Shown here: in pieces, positions 24,315 to 30,977 of the stretch | How positions within the stretch are numbered: the stretch's first letter is position 1 | Layout of the letters: every line of letters starts with the position of its first letter | Source: an uncultured Christensenellaceae bacterium | GTDB taxonomy: Bacteria > Bacillota > Clostridia > Christensenellales > Christensenellaceae | Assembly (NCBI GenBank): GCA_934373295.1 | Contig: CAKROK010000013.1 | Span: 1 to 38,635 of the forward strand | DNA length: 38,635 nucleotides | Direction of reading: 5' to 3' | Program-made: the position numbers and the translations under genes | The notes under the pieces: generated by a model | The model's input: the letters and a program-made list of their open reading frames with translations, nothing else | Told to the model about the DNA's origin: nothing | Database searches by the model: none

Positions 24315-24989
24315 ATGGAAAAGATGGTAAATGTATTTTTAATGGGTAAGAAATACGAGGTACCTGCGAGCTCCACGATCATGGGCGCATGGGAATATGC
24401 GGGCTATCAGTTAAAGAGAGGCTGCGGCTGCCGTAACGGTTTCTGCGGCGCCTGCGCGACCATTTACAGAATAGCCGGTGATAAGGAGTTAAAGGTATGC
24501 CTCGCCTGCTCGACCAAGGTCGAGGAGGGCATGTATGTGGCTACTCTTCCCTTCTTCCCCCTTGTAAAAGAGATATACAACATAAACGAGATAAAGCCCA
24601 CAGAGAACCTCATGATGCAGATCTATCCCGAGATCTATGCGTGCATCGGCTGCAATTCCTGCACCAAGGCATGTACTCAGGAGTTAAACACCATGCAGTA
24701 CATCGCATATGCGCAGAGGGGCGAGTTTGAAAAGTGCGCCGAGGAAGCGTTTGACTGCGTAATGTGCGGCTGCTGCTCCTCCAGATGTCCCGCGGGCATA
24801 TCCCATCCTCAGGTCGGAATCCTCGCATGCCGCTTAACGGGCAAGTATATCGCGCCCGAGGCTAAGCACTTAACTAAGAGAGTGCAGGAGATCAAGGACG
24901 GCAAGTTTGAAGAGCAGATGAAGACGGTCTATGAGACCTCCAACGAGGAATTCAGAGCTCTTTATAAGGCAAGAGACATCGAGAAGTAA
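24315..24989 (+). CDS. Soluble fumarate reductase iron-sulfur subunit (TfrB N-terminal-like)
   Basis: A 224-residue protein with a [2Fe-2S] ferredoxin domain (C39, C44, C47 and C62/C65 region) and two C-terminal cluster motifs, C110-x2-C-x2-C-x3-C120 and C148-x2-C151-x-C-C154-x3-C158-P. In E. coli FrdB the second motif is CxxVxxC and holds a [3Fe-4S] cluster facing the quinone. The Val position is Cys (C151) here, which suggests a third-type cubane [4Fe-4S] and no quinone contact. It is shorter than archaeal TfrB because the HdrB-like half is missing and is instead encoded by hdrB of the same operon. No FrdC/FrdD or cytochrome b gene is present. Confidence 0.85.
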   Translation: MEKMVNVFLMGKKYEVPASSTIMGAWEYAGYQLKRGCGCRNGFCGACATIYRIAGDKELKVCLACSTKVEEGMYVATLPFFPLVKEIYNINEIKPTENLMMQIYPEIYACIGCNSCTKACTQELNTMQYIAYAQRGEFEKCAEEAFDCVMCGCCSSRCPAGISHPQVGILACRLTGKYIAPEAKHLTKRVQEIKDGKFEEQMKTVYETSNEEFRALYKARDIEK

Positions 24990-25003
24990 GGAGGATTAAA
25001 ATA

Positions 25004-26611
25004 ATGTATACAGATCCCAAAATACTGGAGTCCGTCAAGAAGGTCGAAGCCACGAGAGCGGCGAGACTTGACCAGGATCTCTTCAAGCTCAAGATGACGC
25101 TTGAGGAGTGTGAAGCGCTTTTAGAGACGTATCATCCCGACTACAGAACGGACCAGTTCTCCGTTTTAGAGATCGGCCCCAACAAGGGCGAGAAGGTCCC
25201 CACGCAGTTAGCCGAGCTTTTACAGGCTAATTCGAGAATAAAGACCGCTGACATCAACTTAGACAAGGTCGACTACGACGTTGACGTTCTCGTCATCGGC
25301 GGCGGCGGCGCGGGCTCCTCCGCAGCTATCGAGGCTAACGAGGCGGGCGCGAACGTAATGATAGCTACAAAGCTCAGAATAGGCGACGCGAACACCATGA
25401 TGGCAGAGGGCGGCATCCAGGCGGCTGATAAGGAGAACGATTCTCCCTACATCCACTTCTTAGACGTTTACGGCGGCGGCCATTTCGCGGGCAGAAAAGA
25501 GCTCGTATATGCGCTCGTTAACGACGCTCCCGACGCTATAAAGTGGTTAAACGAGCTGGGCGTCATGTTCGATAAGGAGCCGGACGGCACGATGATAACC
25601 ATCCACGGCGGCGGCACCTCCAGAAAGAGAATGCACGCAGCTAAGGACTACTCCGGCGCGGCTATCATGAAGACGCTTCGTGACGAAGTATTCAACAGAC
25701 AGATACCCGTTGTGGACTTCACCGCGGCTATCGAGATCATAAAGGATGAAGAGGGCAAGGCTGCGGGCGCAGTTCTGCTCAACATGGAGACGGGCGAGAT
25801 CAAAATCGCGCGCGCAAAGACGGTCATCATCGCAACCGGCGGCGCAGGCAGACTGCACTACCAGGGCTTCCCGACCTCTAACCACTACGGCGCGACGGCT
25901 GACGGCCTCGTGCTCGCATACCGCGCGGGCGCTCCGCTGCTCTATGCGGATACGCTCCAGTATCACCCCACCGGTGCTGCATATCCCTCTCAGATATTCG
26001 GCGCACTCGTTACCGAGAAGGTCAGAGGCTTAGGCGCACAGGTCGTCAATAAGGACGGCGAGGCGTTCGTATATCCGCTCGAGACGAGAGACGTTGAGGC
26101 TTCCGCTATCATCAGAGAGTGCTCCACGAGAAATAAGGGCGTTGAGACTCCCATGGGCAAGGCGGTTTGGCTGGATTCACCCGTCATCGACATCAAGAAC
26201 GGCAAGGGCACTATCGAGAAGAGACTTCCCGCAATGCTCAGAATGTTCATGAAGTACGGCATCGACATGAGAGTTGAGCCCATCCTCGTTTACCCCACGC
26301 TGCACTATCAGAACGGCGGCGTTGAGATCACCGACGACTGCATGAGCAAGGTCGAGAACCTCTACGTAGCGGGCGAGGCCTCCGGCGGAGTACACGGCCG
26401 CAATAGACTTATGGGTAACTCCCTGCTTGACGTCATCGTCTTTGGCAGAAGAGCCGGTAAGGCAGCTTCCGCAAAGGCTAAGGACGTCACGGTCGGCAAG
26501 CTCACGCTCGACCACGTCGATAAATTCGCTAAGGAGCAGGCTGACGCAGGCATCGTGACCGATGTCGTATCGCCCAAGCTCCTCCCCGATTACGTCCGTA
26601 AGTTCGACTGA
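25004..26611 (+). CDS. Fumarate reductase flavoprotein subunit, noncovalent-FAD type
   Basis: A 535-residue FAD enzyme reducing fumarate to succinate. The Rossmann motif VIGGGGAGSSAA is at 97-108. Substrate residues match FrdA: H321 in HPTG, T337-E338, R362, H434 in HYQNGG and R468 in GRNRLMGNSLLD. The histidine that carries FAD covalently in membrane-bound FrdA/SdhA (HTxxAEGG) is asparagine here (N130 in NTMMAEGG), so FAD must be noncovalent, as in soluble enzymes. About 90 residues precede the FAD domain, an extension absent from E. coli FrdA. The gene follows the iron-sulfur subunit by 14 bases with GGAGG. L-aspartate oxidase is unlikely given the partner subunit. Confidence 0.9.
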   Translation: MYTDPKILESVKKVEATRAARLDQDLFKLKMTLEECEALLETYHPDYRTDQFSVLEIGPNKGEKVPTQLAELLQANSRIKTADINLDKVDYDVDVLVIGGGGAGSSAAIEANEAGANVMIATKLRIGDANTMMAEGGIQAADKENDSPYIHFLDVYGGGHFAGRKELVYALVNDAPDAIKWLNELGVMFDKEPDGTMITIHGGGTSRKRMHAAKDYSGAAIMKTLRDEVFNRQIPVVDFTAAIEIIKDEEGKAAGAVLLNMETGEIKIARAKTVIIATGGAGRLHYQGFPTSNHYGATADGLVLAYRAGAPLLYADTLQYHPTGAAYPSQIFGALVTEKVRGLGAQVVNKDGEAFVYPLETRDVEASAIIRECSTRNKGVETPMGKAVWLDSPVIDIKNGKGTIEKRLPAMLRMFMKYGIDMRVEPILVYPTLHYQNGGVEITDDCMSKVENLYVAGEASGGVHGRNRLMGNSLLDVIVFGRRAGKAASAKAKDVTVGKLTLDHVDKFAKEQADAGIVTDVVSPKLLPDYVRKFD

Positions 26612-26636
26612 TAATCGGAAAAATAGTTAGTTTTGT

Positions 26637-26675
26637 CCGCTGTCATCTATATAGGTGGGTGACAGCGGCAATTTT
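26637..26675 (+). terminator. Intercistronic hairpin between fumarate reductase and the exchanger
   Basis: CCGCTGTCA (26637-26645) pairs perfectly with TGACAGCGG (26660-26668), followed by CAATTTTT. The T run is short, so this is probably a partial terminator or an mRNA-stabilising hairpin that lowers expression of the exchanger relative to the reductase. Confidence 0.65.
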
Positions 26676-26693
26676 TGGAGGTTAAATTTATAT

Positions 26694-27956
26694 ATGGAGA
26701 TTTTATCAAACTTGATCCACGGCACAACTGCCTTGGTCAGCATCAAAACGGTGACGTTCCTGATGTTCTGTGTCTTTGCGATAACCGCTGTCGGTTACGT
26801 TTTAGGCAGAGTTACCATCAAGGGCGTTAATCTCGGAACGGCAGGCGTTTTCATCATCGCGCTTCTCTTCGGTGCATTACTCTATGAGCCATTAAGAAAT
26901 CAGCTTTTGGTAAAGGGCGAGGCAGAGACGCTCGAATATGCGGGCAATGCATTAAAGCTCGTTGAAAACTTAGGACTCATGCTGTTCGTTACATCTGTCG
27001 GCTTTATCGCAGGCCCCGGCTTCTTCAAGGGTTTAAAGAAGAACATTAAATCCTATATTCTTCTGGGCGCGATAATCATCATTTCCGGCGGACTCGTCTG
27101 CGTAGCTGTTGTAGCTCTCGGCGGATGCAACTCCGCAATGGGCACGGGCATACTCTCCGGTGCGCTTACGTCCACACCGGCGTTCTCTTCGGCAAAGGAG
27201 ACCATCAACTCGATGTATGACGCGGCGACCGCGGCCAACCTCGAGACGGAATGCGCAGTCGGCCATGGTATAGCTTATATCTTCGGCGTTGTTGGCGTCG
27301 TTCTGTTCGTTCAGCTTGTTCCCAAGTTCGAAAAGGCGGACATCGCGGCGGAAAGAGCAAAGCTCATCCCCGTTGACGACGGCTCTTCCAGAAAGGCCTA
27401 TGCCGGTAAGCTCATCGACGTAGACGACTTCGGCCTCGCGGCTTTCGCGCTTGCTGTAGTTATCGGCATATTCATCGGCTCCATAAAGATACCTATGGGT
27501 ACGTCCACGTTCTCGTTAGGCACGACGGGCGGCTGCCTGCTGACGGCGCTCGTGTTCGGCCACTTCGGCAGGATCGGCAAGATCAACATAATGGTCAAGC
27601 CCGAGACGGCTCAGGTATTCAGAGAGTTCGGACTCGTCCTCTTCCTCATCGGCGCGGGCATCCCCGGCGGTGCGTCCTTCGTCGAGAAGTTCCAGTGGCA
27701 GTTCTTCCTCTATGGTGCGCTCATGACAATCATTCCCATGATAATCGGCTATTTCTTTGCGAAAAAGGTCCTCAAGATCAGCCTGTTCAACAACTTAGGC
27801 TCCATCACCGGCGGCATGACCTCCACCCCCGCGCTCGGAACGCTCGTTCACGTAGCGGGCACGGACAACGTCGCTTCCGCATATGCGGCGACCTATCCGA
27901 TAGCGCTTGTATTAGTCGTGCTCGTTTCGCAGTTCATCATAATGCTATTCCCGTAA
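26694..27956 (+). CDS. AAEx-family (AspT/YidE-like) anion exchanger, candidate succinate exporter
   Basis: A 420-residue membrane protein with about ten to eleven helices in two repeated halves, each with the family's hallmark: GALTSTPAFSSAKE in the first and GGMTSTPALGTLV in the second. The family (AspT aspartate:alanine exchanger, SucE of Corynebacterium, YidE-like proteins) moves dicarboxylates and amino acids. Between the halves there is a hydrophilic segment without the TrkA-C domains found in longer YidE members. The ATG at 26694 follows TTTTTGGAGG; a GTG at 26655 lies inside the hairpin and is rejected. Its place after the fumarate reductase genes suggests succinate export or fumarate/malate:succinate exchange. 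Confidence 0.82.
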   Translation: MEILSNLIHGTTALVSIKTVTFLMFCVFAITAVGYVLGRVTIKGVNLGTAGVFIIALLFGALLYEPLRNQLLVKGEAETLEYAGNALKLVENLGLMLFVTSVGFIAGPGFFKGLKKNIKSYILLGAIIIISGGLVCVAVVALGGCNSAMGTGILSGALTSTPAFSSAKETINSMYDAATAANLETECAVGHGIAYIFGVVGVVLFVQLVPKFEKADIAAERAKLIPVDDGSSRKAYAGKLIDVDDFGLAAFALAVVIGIFIGSIKIPMGTSTFSLGTTGGCLLTALVFGHFGRIGKINIMVKPETAQVFREFGLVLFLIGAGIPGGASFVEKFQWQFFLYGALMTIIPMIIGYFFAKKVLKISLFNNLGSITGGMTSTPALGTLVHVAGTDNVASAYAATYPIALVLVVLVSQFIIMLFP

Positions 27957-27983
27957 TGAGCATGGCATAAAAAACACTGCATT

Positions 27984-28019
27984 AAAAACTCGCTTTCTAA
28001 AGAGAAGGCGGGTTTTTTC
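27984..28019 (+). terminator. Terminator of the malate-to-succinate operon
   Basis: An imperfect stem of AAAACTCGCTTTCT with AGAAGGCGGGTTTT followed by a T run, 28 bases after the exchanger stop codon. Confidence 0.8.
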
Positions 28020-28048
28020 TTGCAAAAAGGGCGAAAAGATTGTATTAT
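28020..28048 (+). promoter_or_regulatory. Promoter of the ACT-domain and zinc-ribbon genes
   Basis: TTGCAA (28020-28025), 17 bases, TATTAT (28043-28048), directly behind the terminator and about 18 bases ahead of the next start codon. Confidence 0.65.
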
Positions 28049-28065
28049 TAAGAAGGAGGGCGGAA

Positions 28066-28431
28066 ATGAAGATCGAGATTTTGACGGGAGAATTCAGCAT
28101 TTGCAGAGACGATAGGAAAAGATCGGTCGATTTATCCCATGAGATGGTTTTTATAGGGAGAACGGACGAGGAATTATCCCTCGTTTGCCCGACAAATATC
28201 GCGCCCGATGACTTTGAAAAAAGAGAGGACGGCTGGCGGGGTATGCGCATATGCGGTCAGCTGGATTTTTCACTCATAGGCATTTTGGCTAAAATCTCAT
28301 CGGCGCTCGCGAACAGAAAAATTGGGATATTTGTCGTATCGACGTATAATACGGACTATATCTTTGTAAAGCACGATAAGCTGAATGACGCGATAGACGC
28401 GCTTTGCGAGATGGGCTGTGAAATAGAATAG
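28066..28431 (+). CDS. ACT-domain protein (CASTOR/COG3603-like)
   Basis: A 121-residue small cytosolic protein. Its second half, from GQLDFSLIGILAKISSALANRKIGIFV, has the beta-alpha-beta pattern of an ACT domain of the CASTOR type, followed by NTDYIFVKHDKLNDAIDAL. Such proteins bind amino acids or related ligands and act as sensors. GGAGGG precedes the ATG. The ligand is unknown and nothing in the neighbourhood points to one. Confidence 0.75.
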   Translation: MKIEILTGEFSICRDDRKRSVDLSHEMVFIGRTDEELSLVCPTNIAPDDFEKREDGWRGMRICGQLDFSLIGILAKISSALANRKIGIFVVSTYNTDYIFVKHDKLNDAIDALCEMGCEIE

Positions 28432-28451
28432 GGAACAGGAGGATATTTAGG

Positions 28452-28976
28452 ATGAGGACGATAGTTTGCCCCGGATGTGGGGGAAGGATAGAAATGCAGG
28501 ATGGCGAAAACTTTGCGTTTTGCCCGTTTTGCGGCGCGAATATCTCGCGCGGGCATATCGTAGACAGGGCGGAGCGCATACGCCAGCTTCTGGCAGAGGG
28601 CTGGGAGGCCGAGCAGAATAAGAATTACAAGCTCGCGGAAAACAGATATATGCAGGCGCTGGAGCTGGACGCTAACATCCCCTCCGCGATAGGCGCGCTC
28701 TCCAGAGTGAGGACGCATCTCATGGACTATAACCTCAAAATATCATGCTTTTCCACGGTATATGACCCGAACAAGTTCATATATGTGAGCGTAATGGGCA
28801 AGAAATATGCCCTAAAAGCGGGCGGCTCGCTCACGTTTGCGCTGCCCGTGGGCGTCCACGGCATAGGCATCGCGCGGTATTCCAGAAGCGTGCGCATAAC
28901 GGACTCCAACACGCGCGTGCGCATAGAGTTTGTCATCGGCAGCAGGAACATGCTCGAGGTCTATTATGACGCATAA
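28452..28976 (+). CDS. Zinc-ribbon protein with helical repeat and beta domain
   Basis: A 174-residue protein that starts with a zinc ribbon (CPGCGG at 6-11 and CPFCGA at 24-29), continues with a tetratricopeptide-like helical stretch (about 38-80, with AENRYMQALELDAN), and ends in a beta-rich domain with YVSVMGKKYALKAGG. Zinc-ribbon proteins of this kind are common small proteins of Clostridia without a settled function. It follows the ACT gene by 20 bases with GGAGGATATTTAGG before the ATG. Confidence 0.7.
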   Translation: MRTIVCPGCGGRIEMQDGENFAFCPFCGANISRGHIVDRAERIRQLLAEGWEAEQNKNYKLAENRYMQALELDANIPSAIGALSRVRTHLMDYNLKISCFSTVYDPNKFIYVSVMGKKYALKAGGSLTFALPVGVHGIGIARYSRSVRITDSNTRVRIEFVIGSRNMLEVYYDA

Positions 28977-28985
28977 GCTTATCTG

Positions 28986-29013
28986 AAAAGAGGCGAAAAA
29001 AGCCTCTTTTTTT
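28986..29013 (+). terminator. Terminator after the zinc-ribbon gene
   Basis: AAAAGAGGC (28986-28994) pairs with GCCTCTTTT (29002-29010), followed by further T residues, 10 bases after the stop codon. Confidence 0.9.
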
Positions 29014-29091
29014 ATAAAAAATAATGGAAAATGTGAGTGAAAACGCAAAAATATGCAAATAGATAGGTGAATACAAAAAATGTGAGGGAAA

Positions 29092-29655
29092 ATGGATCAG
29101 GAGCTACTAAAAAGCAAAAGATTAAAACGGCTGATATGCCGTGATCCGCAAAGGGGTCTCGACGAGGTGTTTAATTTGTATTCAAGGCAGATCAAGACGA
29201 TCTGCCTTAACATCCTCGCGGGATACCCTGAGCAGGACGTCGAGGAGGCCGTATCACAGAGCTTCATATCGCTCTGGAGAAATATCGAAAAGTATGACCC
29301 GACGAGGGGAATATCGATAAAGAGCTATCTCTACGGAATCGCGAGAAAAACGGCGCTTTTGCACCGAAGAAACAACCCCATGAGGGGCGAAATAGAGCTT
29401 TGCCAAACCGAGCGCACGGAGACGGACGTGGAGGAGATATGCATCGCGCACGAGGAGCAGAAAATTCTTCATGAGACGATATCGGACATGGACGAGCCGA
29501 CGAGGTCTATTTTTATAATGAAGTATTTCTACTTTGAGAAAAACGCCAATATAGCCGAAAAACTGGGGGTAAACGTCAAAAAGGTGGAAAATGAGCTGTA
29601 TAGAGCTAAAAAAAGACTGCGTGAAGAACTTTTGGAAAGGGGAATAAAAAGATGA
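29092..29655 (+). CDS. ECF-type RNA polymerase sigma factor
   Basis: A 187-residue sigma-70 family protein with region 2 (about 20-85, including EEAVSQSFISLWRNIEKYDP) and region 4 (about 125-180, with the helix-turn-helix NANIAEKLGVNVKKVENELYRAKKRL). There is no region 1.1 or 3, as in extracytoplasmic-function sigma factors. The start at 29092 has GAGGG nearby. The next gene, DUF4179, overlaps its stop and is probably its anti-sigma partner. Two copies of AATGTGAGkGAAAA lie at about 29030 and 29081 upstream; they could be a binding site but this is not tested. Confidence 0.88.
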   Translation: MDQELLKSKRLKRLICRDPQRGLDEVFNLYSRQIKTICLNILAGYPEQDVEEAVSQSFISLWRNIEKYDPTRGISIKSYLYGIARKTALLHRRNNPMRGEIELCQTERTETDVEEICIAHEEQKILHETISDMDEPTRSIFIMKYFYFEKNANIAEKLGVNVKKVENELYRAKKRLREELLERGIKR

Positions 29656-30746
29656 ACGTGCAGGATTTGAGCGAAATACGCGATGAGGAGACTGTGGGAG
29701 CGTGCGGAGAGCTGGTCGGCGATACGCAGATTACTCAGCCGGAGCGGGAGCGCATCCGCTGCCGCATATTTAGCGAAATTGCCCCGCAAAGGAGGGCGAG
29801 AAGAAAACAGCGGATCATAAAGATAGGCGCAGGCCTCGCGGCGACGTTCATGCTCGCGGCGTGCTCGGCGGAGATGTTCAAATGGGATATCCGCCTGTCA
29901 AAGCTGTTTGATACGACGCAGGAGGACAGGAAATACGCCGAAAACTCGGGGCTTTTTAAGAGATACACGGGGATAAAGGCGACGGATAACAACATAACTG
30001 TCGAGCTTAAAGAGATGCTCGCGGATAAGAAGATATGCTATATGGTCTTTGAGGTGAACATGTCCGAAAAGCCCGCGGACGCGAACTTCTTCCCGTGCTA
30101 TAGAGCACAAGTCGTTATAGACGGGGAAGTTTCATGGATCGGCAGTGTCGAAATGCCGCAAAGTACGGAGATAATCGACGAAAACCGCTTTACACTTTCC
30201 GTAATAGCCAAAGCCAACAATGAGGATTGGCAGGATGGGCAGAGGATGAACGTTCAAATAGGCGACATCACCTATAATTGCTATAGCTCAACAGGCGGCT
30301 ATAAGCGCATATTGGGCTGTTGGGATTTAGAATTTGACCTATCGCTGAGTGAAAAGGTAAAGCGGGATACTACGGACGTGGGGTGCGTTTTAGAACCACA
30401 GGATGAGTACGAAAATAAAGAGAAGATAAGCGGTCGGATAAAGAACTATGAGCTGACGCCGCTTACGCTAATGCTCAATTTTGAAAGCGACGAGGTAGAT
30501 GATGTCGATAAGCTCTCCGATAAGTCGCGCGGTAACTATGCGGATGAATCGGTCAAAATATACTATGACGACGGGACGTTTGATGAGATAAAACTCGCTT
30601 ATGGACAATTGGAAATGACGAGCGTGACTCCCCTAAAGGAAAAGTATTTTGAAACGAATTTTTATCTGTACTTCAACAAGGTTATAGACGTCGATAGGGT
30701 CACTGCGATAGAATTCGCAGGGGGAAAGGTCGCGGTGACGAGGTAA
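29652..30746 (+). CDS. DUF4179 family putative anti-sigma factor
   Basis: A 364-residue protein with a cytosolic N-terminal part (about 1-55), one membrane helix (about 57-75, IIKIGAGLAATFMLAACSA) and a large outer domain of the DUF4179 type. This topology and the 4-base overlap with the sigma gene fit an anti-sigma factor that senses something at the cell surface. The helix contains MLAAC, which looks like a lipobox, but it lies too far from the N-terminus for a normal lipoprotein signal. The signal sensed is unknown. Confidence 0.72.
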   Translation: MNVQDLSEIRDEETVGACGELVGDTQITQPERERIRCRIFSEIAPQRRARRKQRIIKIGAGLAATFMLAACSAEMFKWDIRLSKLFDTTQEDRKYAENSGLFKRYTGIKATDNNITVELKEMLADKKICYMVFEVNMSEKPADANFFPCYRAQVVIDGEVSWIGSVEMPQSTEIIDENRFTLSVIAKANNEDWQDGQRMNVQIGDITYNCYSSTGGYKRILGCWDLEFDLSLSEKVKRDTTDVGCVLEPQDEYENKEKISGRIKNYELTPLTLMLNFESDEVDDVDKLSDKSRGNYADESVKIYYDDGTFDEIKLAYGQLEMTSVTPLKEKYFETNFYLYFNKVIDVDRVTAIEFAGGKVAVTR

Positions 30747-30750
30747 AAAA

Positions 30751-30861
30751 CGGCGCAGCTTTCAGACCGCCAAAAGGCGGAGGCTTTTTGCGGGTTGAAA
30801 GTGCTCGCCGAAGGCGAGCTTAGTTTATGCGCCGCCGGAGGGGGCGCGTAAACCTGCGCCG
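30751..30861 (+). repeat. Dispersed modular hairpin repeat R2, copy 4 (core only)
   Basis: Outer arms CGGCGCAG (30751-30758) and CTGCGCCG (30854-30861) enclose an imperfect stem A (about 30759-30801), stem B (30803-30819, 7 bp with GAA loop), CTTAG, and an imperfect stem C with one wobble. The flanks seen in copies 1-3 are absent. It begins 4 bases after the DUF4179 stop codon, so it may also act on the end of that transcript. The rest of 30862-30929 shows nothing recognisable. Confidence 0.75.
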
Positions 30862-30929
30862 CACGCCGACGTGTGAGATGAATCTTTTATTCGAGGGAAA
30901 ACAAAAAGTATTGATAAAGTTGAAAAATC

Positions 30930-30968
30930 GGCAAAACAAAAGGGAGGTCAAGCAATATGACCTCCCTT
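30930..30968 (-). terminator. Terminator of the hydrogenase operon
   Basis: A perfect 11-bp stem (30940-30950 with 30958-30968, AAGGGAGGTCA) followed on the minus strand by TTTGTTTTG, 9 bases after the hydA stop codon. Confidence 0.88.
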
Positions 30969-30977
30969 AAATTTACA

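Noticed and set aside
24315..26611. Membrane-bound succinate dehydrogenase or quinol:fumarate reductase
   Set aside because: No membrane anchor or cytochrome b gene, no covalent-FAD histidine, and no [3Fe-4S] quinone-side motif.
25004..26611. L-aspartate oxidase (NadB)
   Set aside because: NadB shares the noncovalent FAD but has no iron-sulfur partner; no nadA or nadC is nearby, and a ferredoxin-type subunit gene precedes it directly.
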